Shown here: in pieces, positions 1 to 13,113 of the stretch | How positions within the stretch are numbered: the first letter of the stretch is position 1 | How the letters are laid out: each line of letters starts with the position of its first letter | Source of the DNA: Phylloscopus collybita | Lineage: Eukaryota; Chordata; Aves; Passeriformes; Phylloscopidae | NCBI GenBank assembly: GCA_027886175.1 | Contig: JAJNNQ010000013.1 | Coordinates: 2,542,001-2,606,000, forward strand | Length of the DNA: 64,000 nt | Reading direction: 5' to 3' | Translations under genes and position numbers: made by a program | Notes under the pieces: generated by a model | Database searches by the model: none | Told to the model about the DNA's origin: nothing | The model's input: only the letters and a program-made list of their open reading frames with translations

Positions 1-3000
1 CAGAAAATCCAGTGTTTGCTTCTGGTGAATGCTACTTCCCCTTCTGCTTTTCAGAGGTAGCAGCCACAGCAGTCACTCCTCAGGTGCTCCCAGAGTCACT
101 GTGCTCACTGGTACTCACCGGCACGCACTGTCAGCACTCGCTGTGCCGTGCTGGGTACAAACATTGCTACAGAAGGATTGCTCTGGACAGTAAAAACCAA
201 AGAGTGGCTACAGGCAGCAGCTGCAAAGCCTGTTTCTGTGACCTCTCCCTCCCCAGTGTTTACATGGGAAGGATGGAATGCCACAGAGCATACCCTCTGA
301 GGTACAGTTGACTAAAACAGCTTTGCAAAGCCAGTCTCAAAACATGTCTTTCCCACGTTTTTGGGAGCTGCAGCTATTTAAATTATCATCTTGAAATGTT
401 AAACTCTCCACTTCCTCGTTTTAGCATTAAAAACAAAACAGCAACAGAACAACTGGGAAAAACATACTTGACATGACATGTCCCATGTCTGACCCATCTG
501 ACCCCTGCTCAGAGCAGGGATCCAATACTGACACTCATCCCCAGGCACGAACAGGGGACCCAAGGAGAGGAGGGACAGCAAAAAACATCTGAAACTCCAT
601 CCAAATAATGACAATTGTGGTACAAAGGAAGAGGACACAGGGGACACAACAGAGTTCAGGATGATGGACTAGCCTGTGATTCTACAAAGGCAAGGTCTCC
701 CCTCCCAAGTGTCTCTCTGAGGAAATCACATCACACCTGTCCTGAGATCAATTCTTACCTCATCACACTAACTTAAATGGAGTTATCCTGACCTGCACCA
801 ATGGCAGATTGGAACACGACTCTTCAAAGTAAGTTTTATGTTTTCTTGTGTTGTTTTAATGCCAATAAACAGGAAATACTTTGCTCTCAGACTCTCCTGG
901 GATGTGTCACACTCCTTACACCAGATCAGCTATTAAGAAGCAGTGACTGTTCAGCATGGGAAGGAACATCTAGATATCCACCCACATCAGCTCTGTTACT
1001 TGGCTACCAAGAAAGAAGGAGAAAGATTTAAAAGAAAAACTAGGTAGAAACAACAGCTTTGGGAAAAGTTTGAACAAAACAAGGGCTCTGCAAGGAAAAA
1101 AAGTAACTCTTTCTTTAAGTCCATTCCAGAAAACAGTGGGAGTTTCACATAATTCCAGAGGCTACAAGAGAATGAATCTGTAACTGGTCTGTGATACAGC
1201 ATTTCCAATGCCTCAATACTAATCTATTTCAGTAAAGAAAAAGAAATAAAATATTGAGGAGCATTTGAAATGAATACCATATAAAAAAGCAAGAAAGACC
1301 ACAAACACAAGTTCATTAAATGATGATTCATTAAAAGAATATTAAATTATGTTCTCTCCCACATAGAAGCCTGAAACATGGAGAGAACTGGAAACCAGAT
1401 TTTTATCAAACCATCTCTGGAGGAAGCAGATAACACAATTCAGAAAATGGGATAAAGATTTGGGAGTGCCATCAGCAGATTTAGGGAGAGGAAAGGGAAA
1501 GCACACAACCAAAAAAAAAAATCCCTTGAGTGTAGAAAGACTTCAATATGGAAAACATTTCCAAGTGCAGACCTAGAATTAGATAAAGAGAAGAGTCAAG
1601 AACTTTTCACCCTAAGTGTCTTGCTTCACAGAGGGGAAAAGGTGCAGGTGTGCCTGAAATACAGGAACATCTGGACTTTGTTAAGTCCTAGTTATGCAAT
1701 CACGGATCATCTTAATTAACCAGGCTTTGAGAACTGTCAGGAGGACAAAGATTAATTCTGTTTCACTCCATGAATAACACTTTTTAAGAACAAAAGGGCT
1801 CAGCCTGCGCAGTAGCTTCATCGAGAAAGATACGCTTATTCCCACAGTGATACAGTAAAGAAGAGGAAAAAATACTGCAAAAAACTTTAAAGGAAAGATA
1901 AAAATGCACCTTCTATTAAGCATTACCCTCATACGAATATACATGACTGCAACTGTGAAGGCACAACTCAGCCCTCAAAAAAACACCAAACCAACCCCAC
2001 AACCCAAAAAACTAAAACTAGAATAAACCTAATGTCAGGATCTATTTACTGCATGCTCAAGTATTTTTTGCCATGTTTCTGCTCACAAGATTGCTGTATC
2101 CTCACCCAAGGCAAGCTCCCCTGGCTATCTGCTCAGTGAGCCCCATGCCATCCCTGGCACATGCAAGGCCAGTGCCAGCCCTCCTCAGAAAGGTAAGTGC
2201 TCCCCTAGTGAGAACACCTGTCCTGTGAAGCAGAGTCCATTTCATTTATTGAAAAACCTTTTCCAATTTGGCCTGAATAAACTTCTTTTCATGGCTGTCT
2301 GCCCAAATATCTCAGGTCTTACATGCTTTATCCCCGGTCCCAACTGCTCACCTAAACTATCTAAATTGGCTCATTTTCTAGTGTGCTTCTGGCACTCACA
2401 TCACAGGCCAGGAGTTGAGTCCTTGCATCCTCCTCTCTGAAGGTAATTTTGAAGTTCAAACTAGAGATTAGTCTAAGACTAGCTGTCCTGAGGATTTAAT
2501 TCTGCATCTCCCTCTGTATTTTACCCTGAATTTTCACTGGAGATGTTGTTTTCCAATTTCCTTTCATGCTGCTGTTTCAGTAGCTTTGGGAGCTACCTCT
2601 CTATTCCACTCCATCATCAGGGAACTGGGGGCCATTTTCTGCAGTGAAACTGCTTTGTTCAACACCCCTTCATACCTAAAAGATCACAAATTAGTAAGTA
2701 AATATAACAAACAGCAGTTTCCCCTGTATCTGCTTGTACATTGTCATCAGACTCCTCAGTTTTGTTCCTCCATTTTGTTCCCTCTCAGGTGTGCCAACAC
2801 ATTACACTGCTTTGTTATCCAGCTATGGTAATACAGCTTTGACGTTACCCAAAGTTTAACTTCATTGAAGTTGTGTTTAACACGCCATGAACAGAATCAC
2901 ATCCTTGTGCATCACACCCTGCCTGCCTGTTAGAAGCCAGAGTACACCTGGTACTCTGCACTGCAAACAGACCTCTGCCACCATACCTTCAGGTTATTGC

Positions 3001-6000
3001 CCTCAATTTGCATTTATATCAGTCAACTAGAATTTAGGGTTTCTTACAGTATGGCATTGTTATTATTCCATTGTATTGCTGTCTAAATATTATGCCACTA
3101 AATCCACCTTTGAAGACAACTTTGACCAGTACTGACAAAGAAGAATTTAAGTTACTAGTTCTGCCATAAACACATTTTAATAGCACACTACCCTTCTTTC
3201 TAAACACTTTGAAGCTGCAGAGGGAATAAAGCATTATGCACAAAATGGGCATAATGCAGAAGCAATGCTCAAAGCATTGTAACATCATACATTTCTAAAA
3301 ACAGCGTCAGCCACAATAAATGCTAAGGCACTACAGTACAATACAGACCCATATCGCTTACAAGATTAACACAAAGGTTATTGTCAGATACAAGTACTTT
3401 GGAAAGTTCATACATGTGATATTTTCTCCTACATTACGCCTGAAAATATCAGGACATTATTGCACAATAAAATATTAAAACAATAGTACCTCTGCACATT
3501 GTATTAGCCTGGGCCTGTAAGGAATGATCTGGCCACGACCAGCAAGACCATGTGCTCTAGCTAATAATCTGTGCAGCTACACATGTGAAAAGACTTTCTC
3601 CAGCTTTTCAGGTGCCATTGTCTTAGTTTTTAGGGTAAGAAGAGGGAGTTCATATACTTCACAGATTGTCTGGACCAACAAGACCTAGCCTTCCCAAGGA
3701 TTACTGTCCTTGCAGTCACTCAGTGCAACAGAAATTGGCAGCAATAGCTGGAGAAGGAGGAGTTGGAGAAAGGGCAGGTATTTTGAAGGATGGTCAGGAG
3801 CAAGTCATTTAGGAATGTGAGAGGGTAGCTGTCCTTGACATTTGCAAACTGGCAAGCACTGTACAGCAGTGTCCAGGCTGCAACTATAAAATCCTTTGAG
3901 TACTGCAGCTAGAGTTTAGCAGTGGTTCCCTATTTGGTCACTCAGAACTCAATGTCTTTAAATAAATACTTTTATAAACTACAAATGTACCAGTGAGCAT
4001 GTCCAGCTTTTGCAAGACACTAAGCATCCTTCACATACCCTGTGGCTAATGTTCTACCCTGGGCACTGGCCACCCATTGTCAACACAGTAAGAAGTTCAA
4101 GCATTTAAAAAATGATGAGAGGTAAGTCTGATTTACAAGAAAATGGTAATACCTAAATATTTGTAGATCTGTGTGCACATTCATATATGTACACATTAGA
4201 ATCACCATACACCCACAAAGTTCAGAAGGGTGTTCAGAAGTCTTTGCTCTTCCATTTCTGAACTTTTGTGAGCAACTGGGACACAACTTCAAACGTCTCC
4301 CATCTTAAAATATTACATTTAAAAAAAAAAAGAAAAAATACACAGACATACAGAGAGACAGAAAGGAAAGTATGTGTCTCACACGTAAACATCAAGAATG
4401 AAGACCTTCACAGTAATTATTTGTTTAAGTCTTGGTAGGGGCTACCAGTGCTGCAATGACAGAAATAATTTTCTCTGTTTTTGTCATTAGCAGACACATT
4501 CCTCAAGGTGGGATGGATAAAATGATACTGATAACCGCACTTCAAACTGTGCACAAACATTGACTTGGCAATACTGTAGTACAGAAAAAGAAGAGGAAAA
4601 AGTAGGAGTTATCCCTCAGAATCTTACCACTGCCAGGATTTAGTATACCCGTATCTGAGGCCTGAAGCCTCTACTGAAAAGGCCCTTCCTTGCTCGGGAA
4701 GGGGGAGAAGACAATAAAAACCAGAGGACAGAAGTAGGTTAGAAGTAAACATTATCCATTTAAACTGCTAATGGCAAGCTCTGTTGTTATATTTTTATCA
4801 ATGCTTTTCTGCAAATTACTTTTATCAGTGATGATTTAGCTTTTATTTCATTATCTGGCAGAGCAGACAAAAGGAAAACAGATTTGTTTTACAACAGCTC
4901 CAGCACTTGCTCTGTCCATTAACATTGACAGACGAAGGTAAATTAAAGCTCTTAGACCACATTTTCAGCATATGTGGCACTGAGGTCTCTGTTTCTAAAC
5001 AATATGTGTTTCTAAAGAAGAACAGATTTCATGCTAATGCTTTTATTCTCTCCACACAGTTAATGCAAGTTTCTGTATTTTTTCGTATTTTGTATTTTTT
5101 CTCCATTCAGTTCTATGGGCTTCCAAACACATCTCAGGACAATTAGGGAGAATCAATATTCTAAACAAGAAAAATACTACATTTCAGTCAACTGAAGAGT
5201 GAAATAGCACTTTCCCTCCTTCCAGTTTTCTTAGTATCATAGAACGACAGAAAAGTTGTGTTTGATTAAAATAATAAATAAGCATGAAGAACCCTTGGAG
5301 GACTTTATTTTGTTCCAATGCTCCTCTTCATCCTTTTTTTAGCAATGTTTTCAGCTATTCTACTAACTTCAGTAGAGGTAAACAGATTGCTTTGTAACTT
5401 TCATCTAAAATAATAAATTTATTTATAGAAGCTAATGTAGCAAGCCAGCTGTTCTGAGCAAACAGTGGGTTCTTCATTTCAAGGATAGTTTAATGGCTTT
5501 GATTACAAACAATTTTGCAAGAAAAACAACAAAATATTATTGACTGCTCTAAAAGTGCAAGTAATTAGTCATTAGTAATAACCATTCTAACTAAATAATA
5601 CAGGCACTTCTGTTCTTTTATGAAATAGCCTTTCACTTGGACTTAACACAAAAGCCATATTAGAAAACCAGAATTTCAACGTCTGAACTGACAGCCAGAT
5701 ATTCTGGCTTGCTCTGAAGACTACTTGTGCTACCATTAAAAATATATATATTCTTTTTAGATATTTGGGATAGTTCTAATTTGTGATATACAACCCACAT
5801 AAAAGGGCTCTTTCTCAAAGGCAATAAATAATGTCATTGCCATTTGTTCAGTCTGGAATTGCTGCCATAACCCAAGCATAAACATTTATTAACATATAAT
5901 GCAAAATTAAAAGCTAGTAACGAAGTATTTCAAAGACAGAATATTCTACTTTGTAGAAGCAAAATGAAAGAGTTCTGCTACCATAATTTATTTTACTTTA

Positions 6001-9000
6001 TTCAGGTTTGTGACAAATTACCCCAATACTGTCCAATGTCTTTTCATTTTCTAATAAATCCCTCATTTTTTCTCAGAATAAGATTTTTAGAAGTCTCAGA
6101 TAAATTTAATTTAGTTTTTATGTCTCTTCAGCAAACATTACATGACCAATTACAAACAAATGTTACTGCTGGGGCAGGTCACATTGATGAAAAGAGATTA
6201 ATATTAAAGCACATGGAAATTTGGAAGAGCAAGAAAATACTTCTTGGACTACCACCAAGGCAATTTTAAAGCATAAACATGAATATAATTTAATCATTTC
6301 CTTACAAGCAGCCTTCACTACAGGACTCCCAAAGAAATGACAAAAATGAAGTGTCAGAGTATGTATTTTAAGAGGACCTTTACTGAGATGGGGGAGGAGG
6401 AAGAACATGGTAGTTGAATATTTTTAACCAGCTTTCCAGAGATGAGTCTAAATCCAGCTCTTACGAATCTTCCCTGTCATAACCCACTAAAGAGGTCAAA
6501 GGTTGAAGCTTTCCCAGAGATTCACTGTGCACAACAAACACTAAAAGTTCCTTAAATTTAGTTTATATATAACAGCAAAAGTGCTGTGGCCAGTGACATC
6601 CCATTAGTACTGAACAGGGCATAAGCAGGGCAGGCAAAAGCACAAAATGGCCACATTTTCAACTAGTACTCATGTCTGCACCAGTTAGTGCTCCTACACT
6701 CTTTAAAATGTGCTGTGAAAGGACAACAAAGCCAATCCCTTACTGCAGACATTGGACATATTTTGCTGTAAATAGTGTATTTTTTTCCTAATGTATTACA
6801 ATTATTTGTGAACTATTATTAAGCTTTACAAATGGACTTAGGGGTGCTCACTTTTGTTTGTTTTTTCTTGAGCAGAGACCCAGTGAACAATTTTGAGTAA
6901 GTTGAGATTGTGAGCTCTGCAAGCTGGACTGGAGCAGTGAGTTTCGATGCCCTGCAGCTAACCTGGTGGACGCCTGGCTGCAGCTTGGCCCCTCAGCCAG
7001 AGCTGAAGCCCTTGGCTCTCGTGCTAGGCAGCTGACCTGTACACTATTTCATGTCTGTAATTTATCTGCAAACAACTTCGGGGGAATTGGTAGCAGAGGG
7101 GAGGCTGCTGGATGTGTGTGCTGAACTATCTAGGAACCTGCCATTCCAACTGTGCTTAGGACTCACTCTTCTAATACTGTCTCCAGTCAACCAAAAAATA
7201 AAATAAAAAAAACCCAAACAAAATCCCAACAAAACACTTTTCCTTGAACTTTTTGAAACACTTCAAAAAAAAAAAAGAGTATCCATAACGGAGGTGGTTC
7301 CAGAAGAAGCTATCAGCACAATCAAAAAGGCGAAGAGAAACTACTGAGTTTCACAAGACATTGTCATCGGCAAGCTCAACATAAGGAGATTTTTTTCTGC
7401 CCCAAGCTGTTCGTAGAGCACAGGGGAAGAACAAAGGGACATTAATGATGCTGTTGCACGTACTGCACAGCCTGACTAGCATCAGAGAAGTGTTGAGGAG
7501 CCTGAGGCCGCCAGTCTCTTGCTCCACCAGATGCCCTGTCTACAGCCACCCACCGCCCGCAACATCTGCTGCAGGTTCCGCAGAAGCCAGCCTCAAAGAC
7601 TCAAGGAAGCTGAGTTTTCACAACATGATGCAAATGAGAATTTAGCTTCAGCTGGTTTGTGAATACAGCTGCTACCCATAAATCTATCTTTTTCACACTC
7701 AGGTGATCTTTGACATTACCATGCCCTACAAATATCTACAACTTGTTTGGCACATGACGTTTCAAAAACAAGAACAGCTTTGTAATTATGGTTTAGCTTT
7801 GTATATAAGTAGTGGTAACCACAAAATGTATTTAAGGCAATTTGCTGTATATGCAATTCTATCAAGCACATAAACATCCCTCTCCTAAAGAGAGCCTATT
7901 TGCCTTCATTAACCATCCTGGTGTACCCCCAGCCTTTTGGAAGGCACATAACCATCTTCTCTCTTTGTCACTCCCTGCCTACACCAGCACCCTCCTGTCT
8001 GTCAGTGCCTCACTCCTTCTCCTTTGACATCTCAAAGGTCTTCACCACAGACTTTATACTTTCTTAATAGTAACAGATGCACAGAAGAGTTTCAGCATCT
8101 GCATATGCTAAGCACCTTCAGTTCTTCAGTAAAGTCACCCTACAGGAAGCAAATGCAAATTACTGCCTCCTAGACATAAGGCATGGTCCTGGGGACCTTG
8201 TTATTAAATCATTACCCTTTGCCTTTAATTTTACATATGTTTTCAGTATTCAAATGTTGCTTGAAATAGACAACCTTAGTACTTCCCCATGCTGCAATTT
8301 GTTACCAAGTGCTTCACTCCAATGATTGAACAGTGACAAACAAATGAGAGTACCAGTTCCCAAGCAACAAGAAAGCAGTTCAATAATTACTGCTAAAGTT
8401 AATAACGGTGTCCCCATAAAACCTTGCAAAAATCTGTTTATCATTCCTATGCAATCCCTAAACCAGGATTTTCAAAGAGCCCTAAATACCATTTTCTCTG
8501 CCTTCAAGGCTATAGCTCTGCACCCTACTGATGCTCCAGTTTATCAGGAGATGATGCTAACCATGGTTGGTATCTTATCTTTGTAATCCCCCAGGGTTAG
8601 GCCAAGGCTAGTGTTGTGCTAGGGGTATGTAAAAATGTGTTTTGCTGTGGAAACAACCACAAGTAATTTGGTGAAAAGCCTGAATAATTGGTATGTAATA
8701 ATTATGGTTGCTAGTACCAAATGCTTGTTTTCCTGGGGAAAAAAAAAATTTGTAAGAGCCCTTATCTATTAAACATAAGACTAAAAGTTGGTTCATACAC
8801 ATATTAACATATTAGATATACAACCACGAGATGTCTCATCAAAAAGTATGTATGGCTGCTGAAATCAGTGGGAGGGGGTGTTGCTGTTGATTTGGATAGA
8901 GTGATTGCCCCTTCACCAACCCTTTCTGTCCACTTGGTGTACCCTTGCCTACACAGGAATACTCAGCAATATCCCTGGCAGGCAAGGTGAGAGGTTAATG

Positions 9001-12000
9001 TAGCCCAGCATTTTCTCATCAGCCCACTTCAATCAGCAGACACTTCCAGGGGACACAGAAAGCAGAGATGCTTCCCCAAAACACTCTCCCAGCCTCCTTG
9101 CCTCTCAGCCATCCCCTGAGCACTGACCCCAAGAAAGCCTGCTTGGTCAAACCTCCCGCAGTGGCTACAGGTGCTTGTGAGGACTGAAGTCCAGCACACA
9201 CCCAAACCAGCAGAACCCTTGGAGACTGCCTGCTGCAGTAAGTCAGCATGGCACTCTGGAGTCAAGAACTGCTCATCAGCCTTCACAGCTCCTGCTCCTG
9301 TCCTGCCAGCCCTCCCTTTGCACCAGCAGCCTACAGCAGTCTCCTCATGAGAAAGCCAAGCTGCTGAACAGAGTTCCCTCCGCAGGAAGGGCAGAGCCCC
9401 TCAGTTCTCTCCCAGCCCCCAGGGCAGCATCCGTGCTCCAAATGTCATCTCTCCCCAAAAAGACAACCTCACCAAGCCTGCAGGGGCTCTAGTAACAGCA
9501 GAAGAAACGTCTGCCTCTTGTCTTCTGTTAAAGTTCCCTTTGCATTAGGCTCTTCTTTCAAAAATGTTCCCAGACTTACTTAATAAAGGAAACAAAAAAA
9601 ATGGGGAGGGGGTTTCATATTTAGAGAAATTGAATTGTGAACACTGCATAAGATGCCATAATTCTTTCTAGGACTCTTGTGTTAATATTTGAAAAGGTGC
9701 ATTTTCATAATTTGTACTGCACAGCCTCGCATCCCCATCATACCCTAATGCTTTGAAAATCTCAAAAAACCCCCGCCAAAACAACAAAAAACCCACCACA
9801 AGCAACATTTACCATTTACTAGTCACTTCTGTTTGTTCTGACAGATCCGTCAACCAGTAATCTTTCCAGATCTCTATTTTTTGTCGTATGGCTAAGACTA
9901 TACTTCCTCACCATCGCATATGCTGGGTTTTAATGTTAATTTTACTGTTCTTTCACTTCACTTTTTCAAACCATATCCACTTAAGCTTTTTAAGCATACT
10001 TAAACATACAAATGTACTAATTGTTGTTAATAGACCTATCCTCTAAGAGGCTAAGTATACAGAATTACTACATCAGGCAGGAGGAGAAGCTCTTTCAAAA
10101 CTCCTGAGGTCCTCAGCACTTAATGAGACTCGATTTTATAGCATACATTAAAATCGTTGCTACACACCCACAGCATTCTCTCATGTGCACAGGTCCCTAG
10201 TGACAGCACACAAGTTACACTGCATGAGACACGGTGTGTTCTGCTGTAATGTCAGAAAGTTGGTTTTTCCTGCTGATAGACTACAACCTCTGGGCAAGTG
10301 CCATTAAAAAATTTTAGATTATAAGAATAAACTAAACTAATGTCGGCAACCCTCTCTCAACAGCAGCACCTGTATGAGAAGTCTGTCATTCCCCCCTGCA
10401 CACCACCTGTGAAAGAGGCTCACTTTGCCTGCTGCAGCCTACAGCTCATGAAAAGCACTCCAATGCTCTTTGGCACCGTGAGCACAGCTGCATTTCTGCT
10501 GTTCCCAGTTAGCCTTTATACAGACTTCCCTAGATGAGAAGCTTATTCCTGCCCCTGTAAAAGCTTAGCCTGAGAAACACCAAGCAAGCTCTTCAAGTTC
10601 AGGAAGGAGCACGCATGCAGGCTGAAAATACTCCCTCCTGCATTATCTGTGAGCACAGGCATTTTGGAAGTGGGTATCTGCCCTAACACATTCTTCAAAG
10701 GAGAGCAGTATCTCTGTGCACCAAAAGCCGAGTGACGGAGGCTGCTGTACCCCAGAGATACCTATCACTCCTCTCCTGCGGCAGGACACACGGTGGATGT
10801 GTCCTTAACACATGCCTGCCTGAAGCTCCAGGTGTGGCTGTGTCCCCAGTGACGTGGGGGACACTGGGTGTTCCCAGCTCTGAAAGCAGATTAATATGTA
10901 CAGCTACATGTGTATTTACTTGACTGAGATCCACATTTAGACATGGATACAAGTGAACAATCCCAAGCTGTTTACTGGGACTAAACTCCCACTGAATGCA
11001 GTGGCTATCTGTCTGCCTGTACAGCTGAGGATTAAACCCTCAAACCTTCTGCCAGGCCCATTTGCACATTTCCAGAGCATCAAAGGAAACGCGAACATGC
11101 CCATGTGACCATGGATCTCTCCAACACTTGGCTACAGAAGCCAACATTTGGATTCAGAGAGCATGTGTGCCTTTTTAACACTGCTGAAAGAAGGACTAAG
11201 GCTCAGCCCATCCTTTTTGAACAAGAGTTTCTAAATCTTGTTATTCTATATGCAGAGAAAATTTCTAGCTCTGACTTTATAAGCAAAACTATTTTTCTGA
11301 AATCACTTAAAATGATGTACACAGGAGGAACATATACTTATCAAAAGAAATGGACTGTCAGGTCCTAAAATGTCTCTCTAACTGCTTCCATTTGTTGAGA
11401 AAATCCATCTTTATTGACAGTGAACTGTTCTCCAGCTGGCTGAGCAGCGCTCAGCCCAACACCTTTTACAATTCCTATAAGTCTTCCCTCATCTTAGGGC
11501 CTACCCCAGTATCAGTCTACTTCAACCATACAATTCATATTTGTATAGCTTATGCAGGACTCCAAACCCGTCACTGAAGAGCAGGCTTGATGCATTTCTC
11601 CATCATTGGTCAAAGCATGTTCAGGTTAACGTGGTTTATCTGGCAACCACGCTGCTAGAGTTGTTTGGTCAAGTCATACTAGGATTTCTGGCTTTGTGTC
11701 CATCAGTCAAAAACGCAGTAGATGTAATGCATGCCCCAAAGTAGTGCTCGTATTCCATACCATAAAATGGTTTGCTAGGTGTCAACAGAATCACCACTCT
11801 GTTACTCTGACAATTCTCCAGGTGTGGTATTAAGTGGACTGTAGCCATTAAAATGTTGATCCTAAGAATACAAGGTAAAAAACCAGACTACAGCCTTTAA
11901 GTGACCAAGAAAGCTGTCTCATAACACACATTAATGAGTAGAAGCTTATTTTCCATTAAAATAATCAGATTAAAAGACAGTGTTGCAAGAAGTCATGTGT

Positions 12001-12784
12001 AAGCAGCATGACTTTTCTTTATGACAACTGGATAACCTGGATTCACGGAAAAGATGATGGTATGAGACAATTTAAACAGAATCTCATACAACTGTAATGT
12101 CAATTCTAATGCTTTCCCTTAAAATGATTCTTCTGTTTCTTCAAAGCAGACGGAATTTAACTGGAAGACCATACATGACCTGGGAACTATACAACAGAAA
12201 AAATCAGTACAGTCTATTCAGCAAGTTTACAAACATACTGAAGTGACTACTTTGTCATCTCTACTCTTCAGCTTTTCAAAGCCATGCCAGGAACAGGTCT
12301 GCCAAAGAGCATGAGTAACAGTTTGAAAACTGTTTAAACTGTGTAGAAAGTGTCAAGTTAGACAAACATCTTTCTGAAAACGAGTTACTGACAAAGCTCT
12401 GTAAGTACAAACAGTGTTCTACGTATAACTACATGTGCAAATACAAATGTTTAGAAAATAATCAGCATAAATTCAGTGACATGGCACAAGCTGCTATGAA
12501 ATACACTTTCAAAACACATACAAATAGTCTAGGCTAGTAAATGGTAAACATCATTAAATACACTTGCTTCAACAGTAATGCAAAACTAATGTGTATTTTA
12601 ATCACAGACAACTGCAGAAACAACCTGTGTGGAAGCATTAAAAACCATCAGCACGAAAACACTGTTTTCTGAAACTCCTTCCTGAAATTCCTATCATTGT
12701 CTTTAACTCTCTGGATACCTGGCACATGCTGTCAAGGCAAATGTAAGGACTTCTAACTGAGGGACAGGTAGCACCAAGGAGCAT
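1..12784. other. Intronic sequence without recognisable exons
   Basis: No gene, RNA gene or transposon was recognised. Somewhat GC-richer patches occur at about 6,930-7,030 and 9,020-9,500, but they lack coding character. Short A-runs occur at 1,509-1,520, 4,320-4,338 and 7,263-7,277. A small inverted repeat at 3,231-3,257 is listed separately. The short open frames appear to be chance. Confidence 0.7.
3231..3257. repeat. 9-bp perfect inverted repeat
   Basis: GCATTATGC (3,231-3,239) and GCATAATGC (3,249-3,257) are exact reverse complements separated by 9 bases. Probably incidental. Confidence 0.7.
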
Positions 12785-13113
12785 TTCAGAGCGCTCTGAA
12801 AAGGCGCTCGCACCGTGCGCTGCCTGCCCCATCCTTAGCTAGCGCCTGTATTTGCCGCAGAAATCAGAGCCACGGCGGCACGTATTTCAAAGGTGCAGTC
12901 AATCTGAAGTCGTGCCTCACGCTTATCTCGTCACGAGGCTGCAGCAGCCAACTTTATTGCCTTCAGACATGTCGGCACTGCCATACGCCCCCGCTGCCGG
13001 CGGTTTCCCCGTGGAAGGGCGCTTCCATTGGCGTCACCCCCGGGACGCCTCCTGCCACTGACATGGCTCAGCTGCACGTTTGCAGGGCCGGCCTTTTAAA
13101 AAGTCGACCGTAG
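12785..13113. promoter_or_regulatory. Intronic CpG islet, possible internal promoter or enhancer
   Basis: I counted about 28 CpGs in roughly 325 bp, against nearly none in the adjoining intron. Read on the plus strand it contains an inverted CCAAT box (ATTGG, 13,027-13,031) abutting a CRE-like GCGTCAC (13,031-13,037). About 60 bp further on is a TATA-like TTTTAAAAAG (13,094-13,103). That order would suit a plus-strand start near 13,125, antisense to EPAS1. Two ACGTG hypoxia-response cores are on the minus strand (12,879-12,883 and 13,075-13,079). No exon or clear donor was recognised next to it, so enhancer and promoter remain equally possible. Confidence 0.5.

Noticed and set aside
5229..5255. 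Possible CR1 3' terminus (ATCATAGAACGACAGAAAAG)
   Set aside because: Only a few bases resemble the CR1 end, with no flanking CR1 body.
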